A program made the position numbers and the translations under genes. A stretch of DNA of 64,000 nt, taken from Paenibacillus sp. D2_2 (GTDB lineage: Bacteria; Bacillota; Bacilli; Paenibacillales; Paenibacillaceae). Below the pieces are notes generated by a model. That model had not been told where the DNA came from. It was given only the letters and a program-made list of their open reading frames with translations, and did not search any database. Positions 19,382 through 28,690 of this stretch are shown here, one piece after another. The DNA is taken from contig NZ_CP133605.1 in NCBI RefSeq assembly GCF_031199965.1, positions 3,628,501 through 3,692,500 of the forward strand, read 5' to 3'. The stretch's first letter is position 1. Every line of letters starts with the position of its first letter.

Positions 19382-20301
19382 TACAGTTCCTCCTTCACCG
19401 CCGAGGACTTCAGCTTGGGAAATATCCGTAGGCTCCTTGTATTCTTAGAGGTAAAGCCGGTTTGGAGCATCTTTGAACGCTGTGTCATTTTATGATTCAG
19501 ATATACTGCTAGTAGCGTCGAGAAAGCCAGTATAACTGCGAGTGCATTGCCTAGCTGTGGCTCATTGACCACATCCCCCGCGACCAATGATCCTATCCGA
19601 ACTGCAAGTAAATTGTAATTCCCTCCAACCAAGGCATAGGCTGTTGCATATGCCCCCATCCCGTTAGCGAACAGAATTCCCAACGTACCGAAAACAGCAG
19701 GCGTCAAAATAGGTAGTCCAATCGTTCTCCAAAACTGCCATTTGCTTGCACCTAACAGGGAAGCCGCCTCCTTCCATTGCTCCCGAATCCCGTAAAAGGA
19801 AGGATACAATAGCAATAAAGCAAGAGGTATCTGAAAGTACACATAGACCAGAACAAGTCCTGTCCAGCTATATAAATTGAAATCGGCGAACACGCTCCAG
19901 CCCCACTGCTTAAAGAGCAACGTAAACACCCCATTGCTGCCAAGCAGAATAATATAAGCGAACGCAAGCGGAACACCAGCAAAATTCAATGTCATATTAG
20001 ACAGCATCAACAACCGATCCCGTATCTTTGGCGAGAAACGCGTAATCGAATAAGCACAAATCAGTCCGACTGCAATACCAATCACACTTGAGAAAATGGA
20101 AATCAGCAAACTATTCTTAATGGCTTTCAAATAAAAATCGCTATGGATAATCCTCGAATAATAATCAAACGTAAGACCCGAACCTTTCCCTTGAATAATA
20201 CTTCCTGTCACCATCGACAGGATTGGAGCTAACTGAAACAGGACGATCATCACTACAAAAGGAACTAACCCTAGTAAAAACCATCGATTCCTACTCTTCA
20301 C
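19381..20301 (-). CDS. ABC transporter permease (first membrane subunit)
   Basis: 306 residues, PotB-like, with loop EAASLLGASKWQFWRTIGLPILTP. GTG start at 20301 with AAGGAG upstream. About 70 bases separate it from the binding-protein stop. Together with the next permease it forms the heterodimeric channel. Confidence 0.92.
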   Translation of the reverse strand: MKSRNRWFLLGLVPFVVMIVLFQLAPILSMVTGSIIQGKGSGLTFDYYSRIIHSDFYLKAIKNSLLISIFSSVIGIAVGLICAYSITRFSPKIRDRLLMLSNMTLNFAGVPLAFAYIILLGSNGVFTLLFKQWGWSVFADFNLYSWTGLVLVYVYFQIPLALLLLYPSFYGIREQWKEAASLLGASKWQFWRTIGLPILTPAVFGTLGILFANGMGAYATAYALVGGNYNLLAVRIGSLVAGDVVNEPQLGNALAVILAFSTLLAVYLNHKMTQRSKMLQTGFTSKNTRSLRIFPKLKSSAVKEEL

Positions 20302-20374
20302 GCCCTCACTCTCCTTCTTGTAAAGGGGCGCCGTCCGTCTAATGACGAAGACGCTCCACCCTTAGGCTTACTCA

Positions 20375-21499
20375 TTAATTCATATGAACAAGTACACGTT
20401 CTTGCCAGAGCTGCGGAAGAGTCTTCGCGGTTTCTTCCCATACTTTGTAATCGTTAACCGGCTTCACGTTGGCATAGGCTTCTGCAGGCAGTAGCTTGGC
20501 GGCTACCTCTTCAGGAAGCTGTACGCTGTCACGGATCGGTCTCGCATAACCTTTAGCCAGGTTAATCTGGCCTTCGTCGCTTAAAATATATTCACGGGCA
20601 AGCTTGGCGGCATTCGGATGTGGAGCATATTTGTTGATAATCGTTGAATAACCACTTACAACGCTGCCCTCTTTAGGAATAGCTACGCTGAATTTATCCG
20701 CACCCAATTGATCCTTATAGTTGAGAGCGTTAAAGTCCCATAACAACGTAACTTGAACCTCGCCCTTCTCTATGTTAGCCAGTGAAGCTTCTGCATTGGA
20801 CAGACGCCCTTTCTTCGCAAGCTCTTCAAAGTAAGCTATTCCCGGCTCAATGTTCGATTCGTCGCCACCATAAGCTATTGCTGCCGCTAATACAGCCATT
20901 TGCGCTTGCGCTGCTTTCGTTACATCGCCAACAATGATTTTATAGTCGCCGTTCTTGAGATCCTCCCAGCTTTGCGGTGCCGATTGAACAAGCTGTGTAT
21001 TCGTAAAGATTGAGATAGAGCCCTGGTAGCCGACCAGCCAGTGGCCATCGCTATCCTTAGCCCAGTCCGGAATTTCATCCCAATAGGAGGTTTTATAGGG
21101 CTGAGTGACCCCCTTATCAACCGCTACCGATCCGAAGGCAATACCTACGTCACCGATGTCGGCAGTAGGCTTGTCCTTCTCCGCCTCAAATTTGGCGATT
21201 TCCTCCGCACTCGACATATCTGTATCTGTGTGTGTAAGAGAATATTTGCTCTTAAGATCCTCCCATGTACCCTTCCAGTTCGCCCAAGAGTCTGGCATAC
21301 CAACGCTTACGACAGAGCCGTCTTCCTTCGCCTTAGCTTCCAGGTCAGTTACTGAAATTTCTTCCGTTGCAGGAGTAGCGCTCGCATTTCCACTTGTAGT
21401 TGCTTCTTTGCTGTCTGAACTTCCACAAGCTGCCAGCATCAAAACAAATAAGCTTAGAACAAGACCCATTGCTAATTCTTTCCTTAACCAAAGTTTCAT
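20375..21499 (-). CDS. ABC transporter substrate-binding lipoprotein
   Basis: 374-residue extracellular binding protein. The ATG at 21499 begins a signal peptide (MKLWLRKELAMGLVLSLF) ending in the lipobox LAAC. Mature domains show VVSVGMPDSWANWKGTWEDL, SISIFTNTQLVQSAPQSWEDLKNGDYKIIVGD and AKLAREYILSDEGQINLAKGYARPI, typical of the AfuA/PotD-like family that binds iron, polyamines or aminoethylphosphonate. First gene of the operon. The ligand is not identified; the phosphatase and PHP genes downstream argue for an organophosphate or phosphonate. Confidence 0.9.
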   Translation of the reverse strand: MKLWLRKELAMGLVLSLFVLMLAACGSSDSKEATTSGNASATPATEEISVTDLEAKAKEDGSVVSVGMPDSWANWKGTWEDLKSKYSLTHTDTDMSSAEEIAKFEAEKDKPTADIGDVGIAFGSVAVDKGVTQPYKTSYWDEIPDWAKDSDGHWLVGYQGSISIFTNTQLVQSAPQSWEDLKNGDYKIIVGDVTKAAQAQMAVLAAAIAYGGDESNIEPGIAYFEELAKKGRLSNAEASLANIEKGEVQVTLLWDFNALNYKDQLGADKFSVAIPKEGSVVSGYSTIINKYAPHPNAAKLAREYILSDEGQINLAKGYARPIRDSVQLPEEVAAKLLPAEAYANVKPVNDYKVWEETAKTLPQLWQERVLVHMN

Positions 21500-21904
21500 G
21501 TTTTTATCGCACTCCCTGTGAATTAGTGTGGGTTCATGATATATTCTCGTTGTTTTCAACCCTCTTAAAGTATAGAAAGTGACTATTTGCGCGGGATTAA
21601 CTGAAAGGTTCAAATTTATTAATTGCCGGTAAAAGTAGCTGGTTTTGTATTGGTAGCATAAAAGGAGTGTTAAAAGAGGGGCATTAGGTGTTAAAACCAC
21701 AACATTAAACTAGTCATTTAAGTCAAGTTTGTTGATTAACCACTGAATGGTATAAAAAGAGCCGCCAACCCGGTAATGTTTGTACCTCTACAAACTCAAC
21801 CGAAAGGTGACGACTCCACTGCCAACATATACGCGCATCTGAACTATAGGCCAAGATTTCATCGTCCCAAGTGATAAGCAAGCCTTAATTTATTGAACAT
21901 ATAA
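21500..21904. other. Upstream region of the ABC/phosphatase operon
   Basis: No gene seen. It should hold the operon promoter and a DeoR operator; the only clear structure is a short hairpin GTTTGTA/TACAAAC near 21778-21795. A/T-rich. Confidence 0.45.
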
Positions 21905-21907
21905 AAA

Positions 21908-21945
21908 AGGTTTCCAAGCTGTCCGAGTGGACAGATCAGAAACCT
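21908..21945 (-). terminator. Terminator of second tRNA-Leu
   Basis: AGGTTTC / GAAACCT outer arms and CTGTCC/GGACAG inner arms, followed by T6 on the minus strand, 17 bases after the tRNA. Confidence 0.85.
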
Positions 21946-21961
21946 GTTATGGTTGATATGA

Positions 21962-22046
<85 letters not shown>

Positions 22047-22097
22047 GTATTATTATGTCTCGCAGATCATCTTGTGTGTTCCGCAGCGACAAGATAT

Positions 22098-22126
22098 ATA
22101 ATATCACGCCTAAAATATGGAGTCAA
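22098..22126 (-). promoter_or_regulatory. Promoter of second tRNA-Leu
   Basis: TTGACT, 17-base spacer, TATTAT on the minus strand, about 50 bases upstream of the tRNA. Confidence 0.75.
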
Positions 22127-22413
22127 CAATTTTTTATTGTTTTATGTTTGATCTGCCAAACCCATCTGCTTCGTATTCGTCAAGTATTTATTCGTTATAT
22201 TATAATAGCTTTTCTCCGTGAAAGACAGTTTTGCACGAACGATCTCTTGAACGCCGGAAAGTCTTCATATCAAGAGACAATCGATCCCCATCTCACTCTA
22301 ACGGTTGCTATCGAGGTTAAATCGTTGTTTTTGTTATGTTTAAACCTTTAACGGTTACTACGGTTCAACCCCCTAAGTTTGGACACTTTCCACATCATGC
22401 TTAGGAAATCACA

Positions 22414-23340
22414 TCATAATGCAATATTCTTTGGGTTAATCAGGCCTGTGGTCACTAAACGCAAATATTCCTTGGGCGACCAATCGTAAAGACTACCGTG
22501 GATGCGTTCTGTATTGTAGTAACGAATAAACCGGTCGACCTCTACAAAAGCCTCTTCGTAGGTTTCAAAGCAATTCCGCTGGTAACATTCTTGCTCTACA
22601 ATACTGTGGTAAGACTCAATAAAAGCATTCTTGTTTGGCGTTTGGTTGGGGATCCTTTCGTGCTCTACGCCTACTTGCTCACAAAAGGCATGGAACGCTT
22701 TGCTAATGAATTGCGGCCCATTATCCGTTCGAATCACTAGCTTGTGCTCTTGTTCATGGATTCTACGCTTAAACAGCGCTTTCTGGACTGTACGTAAAAT
22801 GTCTCCTGTGCTACAAACCTTTCCGCGGTGATGAGCGACAATGCTCCGGTCAAACACGTCAATGATACTGGCCAGGTAAAAATGTCGGCGCTTGCCGGCT
22901 ACGTAACCATACTTAATGTCCATTTGCCACAGCTGGTTTGGTCCATTCACAATACGGTTATTAGCAAGTTTTCTGGGTACGGGATTCCTCAACTCTCGTT
23001 GTGGATGGAGAATCCCCATTTCTTTACAGAGGCGGTAGGTCTTCTTTTTGTTAATAATTAGCCTGTATTTTCGCCGTAACAACGTCGTTAGTTTCCGGTA
23101 GCCGAAGGCGGCGTTAGGGCCTTGAATCAAACGTCTGAGGCTCTCCTTAATGCGAGCATCTCCTACTTTCTTTCCATCTTTGTCATAGGAGAAGCCTGGT
23201 ATAGGTCGACCGCTGCTAATAGGCTGCTGGCGCTCAGGATGCTTTAACCGATAGTAATAACTTGAACGCGGAACTCTACATAGAAGGAGAACCTTTTGAA
23301 CAGGATACCCTTGCTGAATCCAGTGGATAGCTACTTCCAA
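22414..23340 (-). CDS. IS3-family transposase OrfB (DDE integrase domain)
   Basis: 308 residues as an independent frame. An N-terminal HTH-like segment is followed by the integrase core with the DDE triad in WQMDIKYGYV, VIRTDNGPQF and NKNAFIESYHSIVEQE, then YNTERIHGSLYDWSPKEY. In IS3 elements OrfB is made as a fusion with OrfA by ribosomal frameshifting. Here the shift site is GGT then A8 then G, but OrfB lies in the +1 frame relative to OrfA; with nine A it would be the usual -1. The A run may be undercounted. Otherwise looks intact. Confidence 0.93.
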   Translation of the reverse strand: MEVAIHWIQQGYPVQKVLLLCRVPRSSYYYRLKHPERQQPISSGRPIPGFSYDKDGKKVGDARIKESLRRLIQGPNAAFGYRKLTTLLRRKYRLIINKKKTYRLCKEMGILHPQRELRNPVPRKLANNRIVNGPNQLWQMDIKYGYVAGKRRHFYLASIIDVFDRSIVAHHRGKVCSTGDILRTVQKALFKRRIHEQEHKLVIRTDNGPQFISKAFHAFCEQVGVEHERIPNQTPNKNAFIESYHSIVEQECYQRNCFETYEEAFVEVDRFIRYYNTERIHGSLYDWSPKEYLRLVTTGLINPKNIAL

Positions 23341-23653
23341 TCGGGATACTTTTTTTTACCAAGTCCCGCAGAATGCTGTTCTCAAGCTCTTTTTCTCCTA
23401 GTAGTTTCATAGCACCGTCGTATTTCTTCTGCAGTTCCTTGTAATTAGCTGCATCCTGTTTCATTTTTTCCGCATCGTTTTGCTTCTTTGTCATAAGATC
23501 ACCCACCTCATCCTGATACTGGCGAACCCATTGGCTTAACGTTCTAGGAGACATTCCATACTTCCGGGCTACCATCTCCGTTCGATACCCGGAAAGCACC
23601 TCTACCACAAGCTCCTTCTTCGTCTCATTGGGGCACCTAAATCGTCTTTTCAT
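23276..23653 (-). CDS. IS3-family transposase OrfA (HTH)
   Basis: 125 residues. HTH segment VVEVLSGYRTEMVARKYGMSPRTLSQWVRQY, then a leucine-zipper-like coiled coil (YKELQKKYDGAMKLLGEKELENSILRDLVKK). It binds the element's ends and helps dimerisation. The sequence after the poly-A shift site belongs only to unshifted OrfA. Confidence 0.9.
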   Translation of the reverse strand: MKRRFRCPNETKKELVVEVLSGYRTEMVARKYGMSPRTLSQWVRQYQDEVGDLMTKKQNDAEKMKQDAANYKELQKKYDGAMKLLGEKELENSILRDLVKKSIPIGSSYPLDSARVSCSKGSPSM

Positions 23654-23718
23654 GGACTAACTCCTCACTTATTTTAGTGTATCTGAGGTGGATTAGAGTG
23701 TCCAATCGGATTAGGGGG

Positions 23719-24156
23719 CTAAATAGACTACAGAGGTTATTTCGGGATTTCACCGAAAATACTACTGATATTTCTTGAATAACGTGTATGACAACCGTTA
23801 GACATATAAAACAATCGTTTTGTTATGATTAGCCGTTATGGCAACCGTTACAATCTAAATTGCGTCATCATTCAGCCGCTGAATTCAAGATTTGATGACG
23901 AGTTACTTCTTGATTCACTTCGTGTTAGATATAGAATTTATACGTTATCAGCAGAGCTGATGAAATTCTATATCGCAAGAAAACCTACCGCTGAATTCGC
24001 GGTCGCTCATCCGTTAATTAGCCTCGATTGGTTTTCTTATCAAAAGCGGACTGTTGAACAACCTCTAATTGCAACTGCATGTAAATCCCATTGTTATTTC
24101 TCATCACCTTGGATATAATAAGAACATAAGTTCGCATTTGAGGAGAAGGTGTTCAT
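23719..24156. other. Intergenic region with TAACGGTT/AACCGTTA repeats
   Basis: No gene supported. CAACCGTTA occurs at 23792 and GCAACCGTTA at 23841, which are inverted relative to TAACGGTT copies at 22299 and 22349 on the other side of the IS. A fragment of the GTTCAA element (GTTGAACAACCTCTAA, about 24052-24068) is also present. A ribosome site GAGGAGAAGG precedes the gene at 24157. Confidence 0.5.
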
Positions 24157-24570
24157 ATGGCCGTGCCCGGTATACTTGAAGAAGAGCTTGCCTTAATCAA
24201 GAGCGCTCTGCTATTAAAGTTCGTGCGCCATGTATTCCAGCGGGACGCAAGGATTCTTGAGCAGAGCGGAGTATTGAAAAGTCCTGAAATCTATGTAGAG
24301 ATGATCCAGGGCGGAGAACAACGAGCCGCACTAGTATTATCCGAGATACAGACTGAATTCCGCAAACGTAAGATTAAACTGTATCAGATCCGGCAGGACG
24401 AGAACGGAATCTGGGCCGATTATACCTGCCGCGGATATCGCGGTGAGATGAGGATCCTATGGTCCGGATTGCGCCATGAGATCAACTCCCGCATGCGGGC
24501 CTATCTCGGAGGAGATGCTCTCAAGAGAAACCGCCTGCAACCGAATAGACGCGCTGCCTCTGACTCCTGA
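24157..24570 (+). CDS. Conserved hypothetical protein, possibly YhjD-like
   Basis: 137 residues, cytoplasmic, no membrane segment. The segment LLLKFVRHVFQRDARILEQSGVLKSPEIYVEMI resembles what I recall of the Bacillus YhjD family; the rest contains WADYTCRGYRGEMRILW and a basic C-terminus. ATG at 24157 with GAGGAGAAGG upstream. Function unknown; family assignment tentative. Confidence 0.6.
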   Translation: MAVPGILEEELALIKSALLLKFVRHVFQRDARILEQSGVLKSPEIYVEMIQGGEQRAALVLSEIQTEFRKRKIKLYQIRQDENGIWADYTCRGYRGEMRILWSGLRHEINSRMRAYLGGDALKRNRLQPNRRAASDS

Positions 24571-24592
24571 TTTCACTGCCGTACTCAACACA

Positions 24593-24649
24593 AATACAAC
24601 TATCCCAGGATACGGGCCGCTCTAGACACTCATCCAGGATAGTTGTATT
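24593..24649. terminator. Bidirectional terminator
   Basis: AATACAACTATCC and GGATAGTTGTATT, 13-bp stem between convergent genes at 24157 and 24702. Confidence 0.7.
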
Positions 24650-24701
24650 ATCATCAGCGATCTAGTCGCAGTCATTCAATATAGATTGCCCAATATCCCA
24701 T

Positions 24702-24917
24702 CTATTCGTCGAACGAAGGCCGGGGCTCCTTAGCTGATTGAATCAAATAATTGCGATCCAGCTTGACCACATTCCGGTTCGGCCTGCGGACAAGCACATG
24801 TGTGTCATCCCAAGCTACAATAATTCCCCTGACATCGTTCTCCCGAATCCCATCTCTCACCACGCGTACCTTCTCCCCGGACAACCGATACTCATTCAAC
24901 TGCTCATCTGTAATCAT
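24702..24917 (-). CDS. Small conserved hypothetical protein
   Basis: 71 residues, ATG at 24917 with GGGGAG upstream. Predicted small beta-barrel: GEKVRVVRDGIRENDVRGIIVAW followed by VLVRRPNRNVVKLDRNYLIQ, the pattern of an SH3/KOW- or Sm-like fold, so nucleic-acid binding is possible. Not recognised as a named family. Confidence 0.6.
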   Translation of the reverse strand: MITDEQLNEYRLSGEKVRVVRDGIRENDVRGIIVAWDDTHVLVRRPNRNVVKLDRNYLIQSAKEPRPSFDE

Positions 24918-25070
24918 CTTATCTATTCACTCCCCTCTTCACTCCAATATACCCCATATAAGCCGAATAAATTATATTTCAGATGAAAGCCATTCGAGTG
25001 AACGTTTTGTCCAACTATGAAATACTTCAAAAAAAGACCCCGCATCAGCTTGCGGAGTCCTCTATCCTTA

Positions 25071-25397
25071 TTAACGTTGTGCATGTTCCTTACTGCCATC
25101 AAACCAGAAGTCAAGCACTTTCGCGGACATTACTCTTTGCTCCAGATACCCCACCTGCTGCGAGCTGAATTCCTCTTTCCATGGCATGTCAAGTTCTTCG
25201 CACAATTCAACAATCGTTAGCAGCTTCGACCATGCCACATAGCGTTTATACCAGAAGAACTGCGGATGCTCAAGCATGTAGGGATAAAGGTCATCAAATT
25301 CTGTATGCTTACAATCGAGAGCCCGTTCAAAAGCAACCTTGGCTTCGGATAATTTCGTAATGAAAAACTCTGTAGGAACTACCGAATCTTTTCCCAT
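25071..25397 (-). CDS. Conserved hypothetical protein
   Basis: 108 residues, helical and rich in aromatic residues (YPYMLEHPQFFWYKRYVAW), soluble. GAGGAGG ribosome site before ATG at 25397. No family recognised; it lies between xpt and another hypothetical gene on the same strand. Confidence 0.6.
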   Translation of the reverse strand: MGKDSVVPTEFFITKLSEAKVAFERALDCKHTEFDDLYPYMLEHPQFFWYKRYVAWSKLLTIVELCEELDMPWKEEFSSQQVGYLEQRVMSAKVLDFWFDGSKEHAQR

Positions 25398-25480
25398 CTT
25401 ATAAGCCTCCTCTCCCTAGTAATCCTCATTATAACGAAAAAACAGAAAGCTGGAAAGGAGTCAAGAAGAAATTGGATTAG

Positions 25481-26059
25481 CTATATTTCATCAGCGAAAA
25501 TGACCTGACCATTCTCCAGAGACTTGATCTTGGCCAACGTCTCCAGACGGATTCCCTGTTCGCGAAGCGACTGTGCTCCGGATTGGAAGCATTTCTCTAC
25601 AACGATTCCCGCACCAACAAGCTTCGCACCGGAACGTTCAATAATTTTGATCAAACCCTTAGCCGCGTCGCCATTTGCAATAATATCATCTATGAACAAT
25701 ATCCGATCCTGCTCTGAAATCAGATCTCGGGATATCAAAATATCGGACACGATACCCTTTGTGAAGGAAGGAACCCGTTCCTGAAGCATATCCGCTTCCT
25801 CCAGCAGTGTCTTCTTGCGGCGTGCAAATACAAGCGGCACACCCAATGCATACGCCGTTGCGAAAGCGATCGAAATGCCTGAGGATTCCACCGTCACGAC
25901 GCGGGTTACTCCTTCATCGCGAAAACGCTCAGCGAATTCCCGGCCAAGCTCCATCATAAGCTCCGGGTCAACCTGATGGTTCAGCAGCTTGTCCAGCTTC
26001 AGCACTTCCTCCGAGACGATCACGCCATCCTCGATGATCCTTTGTCTTAATTTATCCAT
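25481..26059 (-). CDS. xpt: Xanthine phosphoribosyltransferase
   Basis: Complete 192-residue enzyme of purine salvage (xanthine + PRPP to XMP). Features: VTVESSGISIAFATAYALGVPLVFARRKK and the PRPP loop RILFIDDIIANGDAAKGL. ATG at 26059 with GAGGAAGAA upstream. In Bacillus xpt is controlled by a guanine riboswitch and is followed by pbuX; here I see neither. The leader instead carries half of a dispersed GTTCAAAAAG repeat. Confidence 0.95.
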   Translation of the reverse strand: MDKLRQRIIEDGVIVSEEVLKLDKLLNHQVDPELMMELGREFAERFRDEGVTRVVTVESSGISIAFATAYALGVPLVFARRKKTLLEEADMLQERVPSFTKGIVSDILISRDLISEQDRILFIDDIIANGDAAKGLIKIIERSGAKLVGAGIVVEKCFQSGAQSLREQGIRLETLAKIKSLENGQVIFADEI

Positions 26060-26088
26060 CCTATTCTTCCTCCCGAGTTATAGTGTGT

Positions 26089-26123
26089 GTTCAAAAAGGC
26101 CAGTTTTCAGCACCGACCTCTTA
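26089..26123 (-). repeat. GTTCAAAAAG-type intergenic repeat, partial copy
   Basis: GTTCAAAAAGGCCAG followed by TTTTCAGCACCGA: the reverse complement of the right half of the elements at 38124 and 56543. Lies in the xpt leader. Confidence 0.6.
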
Positions 26124-26216
26124 TAGCAATTAATTTCATTTTTCAGTTTGAGTCATGTCCTCTTGAAAAACAACATACCTTGTACTATATATAGCACACC
26201 CAGCAGGAGGAAGGCC

Positions 26217-27265
26217 ATGAAAAATGCCGTCAAAATTTTGCAGATTGCATTCACCTATATTGGTACCGTTGTCGGCGCCGGGTTTGCAACCGGGCAAGAG
26301 ATACTGCAGTTTTTTACCCGTTACGGCAAATTGGGGATTTTAACGATTCTGTTAGCGACGGTTCTGTTTATATGGCTTGGCACGAAGATGATGCTGCTGG
26401 CCAGCAAAATCAAAGCCGTATCCTACGAGGACCTCAATCGCAAGCTGTTCGGCGAGAAATTCGGACAAGCTCTTAGCCTATTCACGCTCATCGTCCTACT
26501 CGGAGTCAATAGTGTTATGCTAGCTGGTGCCGGATCCGTATTTAACGAGCATCTGGGCCTCAACTATCAGATTGGCCTCTGGATCACGCTGATCAGCACC
26601 TATTTGCTGCTGGGTAGAGGAATTGACGGAATTATGAAGCTCAATTCCATCGTCGTTCCGATGATGATCATTCTTTCTCTGGCTATTATTATCAATACAG
26701 CAGGCTCTCCGGGCGCAACCCGATTCTTAACTCTAGATACTGACACCGACATATTCTCCGCTTGGGCTTCTCCACTCATGTACACCGCCTTCAATCTATC
26801 AATGGCCCAAGCCGTGCTCGTCCCGATCGGCAGCCATACGAGCGACCGCCGAACCATCATATGGGCGGTGTTCTTGGTGGCTCCGGCGTCGGCTTTATGC
26901 TTATGGCAGGCCATTTTGCTTTATCCGCGAATATGCCGGGAATTGCCCAGTTTGAAATCCCGATGGGCAGCATTGCCCAGCAGTTGGGGAGCATCATCCA
27001 GCTCATCTATATCCTGCTGATCTTCATGGAGATCTTCAGCACCTTCGTATCCGATATATACGGTGTCACCCTGCAGCTCAGACAACGAATTAATGTGTCT
27101 CCGCGGGTGCTCTCCGTCACAATTCTATGTCTGTGCTATGTCACCAGCCAATTCGGCTTTAGTACATTGCTATCCATCCTATATCCAATGTTCGGAATAT
27201 TCAGCTTGCTGTGGGCGGTGATGCTGGCAACCTACAATTCCAAGCGCAAATCAATCCGAAAATGA
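26217..27265 (+). CDS. YkvI-family membrane protein (LeuT-fold-like transporter), frame-broken
   Basis: About 350 residues with ten or so helices. The N-terminus FTYIGTVVGAGFATGQEILQFF is typical of YkvI-type proteins, which resemble sodium-coupled amino-acid carriers; substrate unknown. The frame is lost at GGG (26863-26865); one more G gives WGGVLGGSGVGFMLMAGHF and the complete C-terminus. I start at ATG 26217, six bases after AGGAGG, not at an upstream in-frame codon. Confidence 0.82.
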
Positions 27266-27313
27266 ACCTGAATGTATATACAGTTAGACACGGTCTTCCC
27301 CACTATACTAAAA

Positions 27314-27345
27314 ATCCACCTTGCCCATATAGGGCACAGGTGGAT
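27314..27345. terminator. Bidirectional terminator
   Basis: ATCCACCTTGCCC / GGGCACAGGTGGAT hairpin between two convergent genes. Confidence 0.75.
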
Positions 27346-27381
27346 GAGTTTGACTAACTTCTTCTTACTACCGAAATTCTG

Positions 27382-28502
27382 TTATTGATACTCCAAATAT
27401 AACTTCTTCAATTCATATACAACCCGATTCATCGAATAATGCTGCTTGGCATGATCTAGCCGGTACGGGCCAATTCATAACGGAAGGCCGGGTCGATGAT
27501 TACATGTTCTAATGCATCAGCTAACGCCGAGGCATCCTCTACCGGCACCAGAAGACCATTCGAGCCGTTCTCAATCTGCTCAGAGATGCCTCCGACATCG
27601 GTTCCCACCAACGCCAGACTGCAAAGCGCTGCTTCAGCGAATACCGAGCCGAATGCTTCCGCACGAGACGGCAATACGAATACGTCAAAGAAAGGCACAA
27701 ATTCTTCAGGATGCAGAGTATATCCATAGAAGATTGTCTCATTATATATGCCTAGTTCCTTGGCCAAATCCTCAAGCTCCTTACGAATCGGACCGTCACC
27801 GATAATATGCAGGACATAGTTCAATCCCCGATCCTTAAGCTCCTTACATGCCCGGAGGAGAATATCCAGTCCCTTAGCCGGGACAAGCCGGCACACAGTA
27901 ACAAGCTGAGTCACCTCATTCTCATGAGGTACAGGCTTGAAACGCCGCTCATCAAATCCATTCGGAATGACACCGATCTGTTCCGGATGATCCACATAGT
28001 CCGCTAGATAGCTCTTGAAGGATTGAGATACGGTAAACAACCGATCTGTACGCGATTCAAGTTCTCCATACAAAGAGGTCAAGAATCGCTGTTCAGGGCC
28101 ATCCGGATTGATACGTCCGTTCAGCAGCAGTTCCCGCTCATAACTCGAATGTATACTTTGTAGAACTGGCGTCCCCGGAAAGACTTCCTTCATCGCCAGC
28201 CCGGCAATCGGATGATGCGCATGAATCAAATTATAAGGCTTATTCAAGCGCAGCTTCGTCCACCATATATAGTCCTGATAGGTTTGTATATATTTTTGCA
28301 CGATCGGGCTGTCCTCATATTCATGCCAATCAAATGTATGGAACTGGACAGGCTCATGCCCTTTATTTCTGATTCGTTTAGGTAATGAAAATAATTCCAT
28401 CTCCCAATGGGGAGAATTAAAACGTTCCTGTAAATAAGGTATCATCGATGACACGCCCCCAGGCTGCTCTGGAGGAAAAAACAATGCTTGTAGCAGTTTC
28501 AT
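27382..28502 (-). CDS. Glycosyltransferase family 4 protein, frame-broken near C-terminus
   Basis: About 373 residues, GT-B fold. N-terminal domain with FFPPEQPGGVSSMI (donor/acceptor loop) and NLIHAHHPIAGLA; C-terminal domain with GVIPNGFD, VCRLVPAKGLDILLRA and the EX7E-type motif PSRAEAFGSVFAEAALC. The frame ends at a TAG near 27464; the next frame supplies DHAKQHYSMNRVVYELKKLYLEY and a TAA at 27382. ATG at 28502 with AAGGAG. Probably uses a nucleotide sugar to modify a lipid or polysaccharide; acceptor unknown. Confidence 0.85.
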
Positions 28503-28690
28503 TAGGGTTCTCCTTTTCTCTCTAGCGCATAACCTTATTATGCCATAGGTAGAGCGGAACATCCATTCCCCTTTTTTTATCTAAAACATCAATATCCGGC
28601 AATACTCACCACTAAAAGGCTTTTGAACAGATCCATTCGGTGTGGTAAACTGCGAAAGGAATAATATTTGATCGAAAAGGAGTAACAAAT

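Larger units (their letters stand above)
22369..23718 (-). mobile_element. IS3-family insertion sequence
   Basis: About 1.35 kb with two overlapping frames (orfA, orfB) and imperfect terminal inverted repeats: both ends read inward as CCCCCTAA, then a few variable bases, then TTGGACACT (gap of three bases between ends). No clear target duplication. It sits inside an intergenic stretch rich in TAACGGTT-type repeats, which it appears to split. Confidence 0.85.

Noticed and set aside
26060-26216. Guanine riboswitch upstream of xpt
   Set aside because: Expected from Bacillus, but I find no conserved three-way-junction core sequence; the leader is short and holds a repeat fragment.
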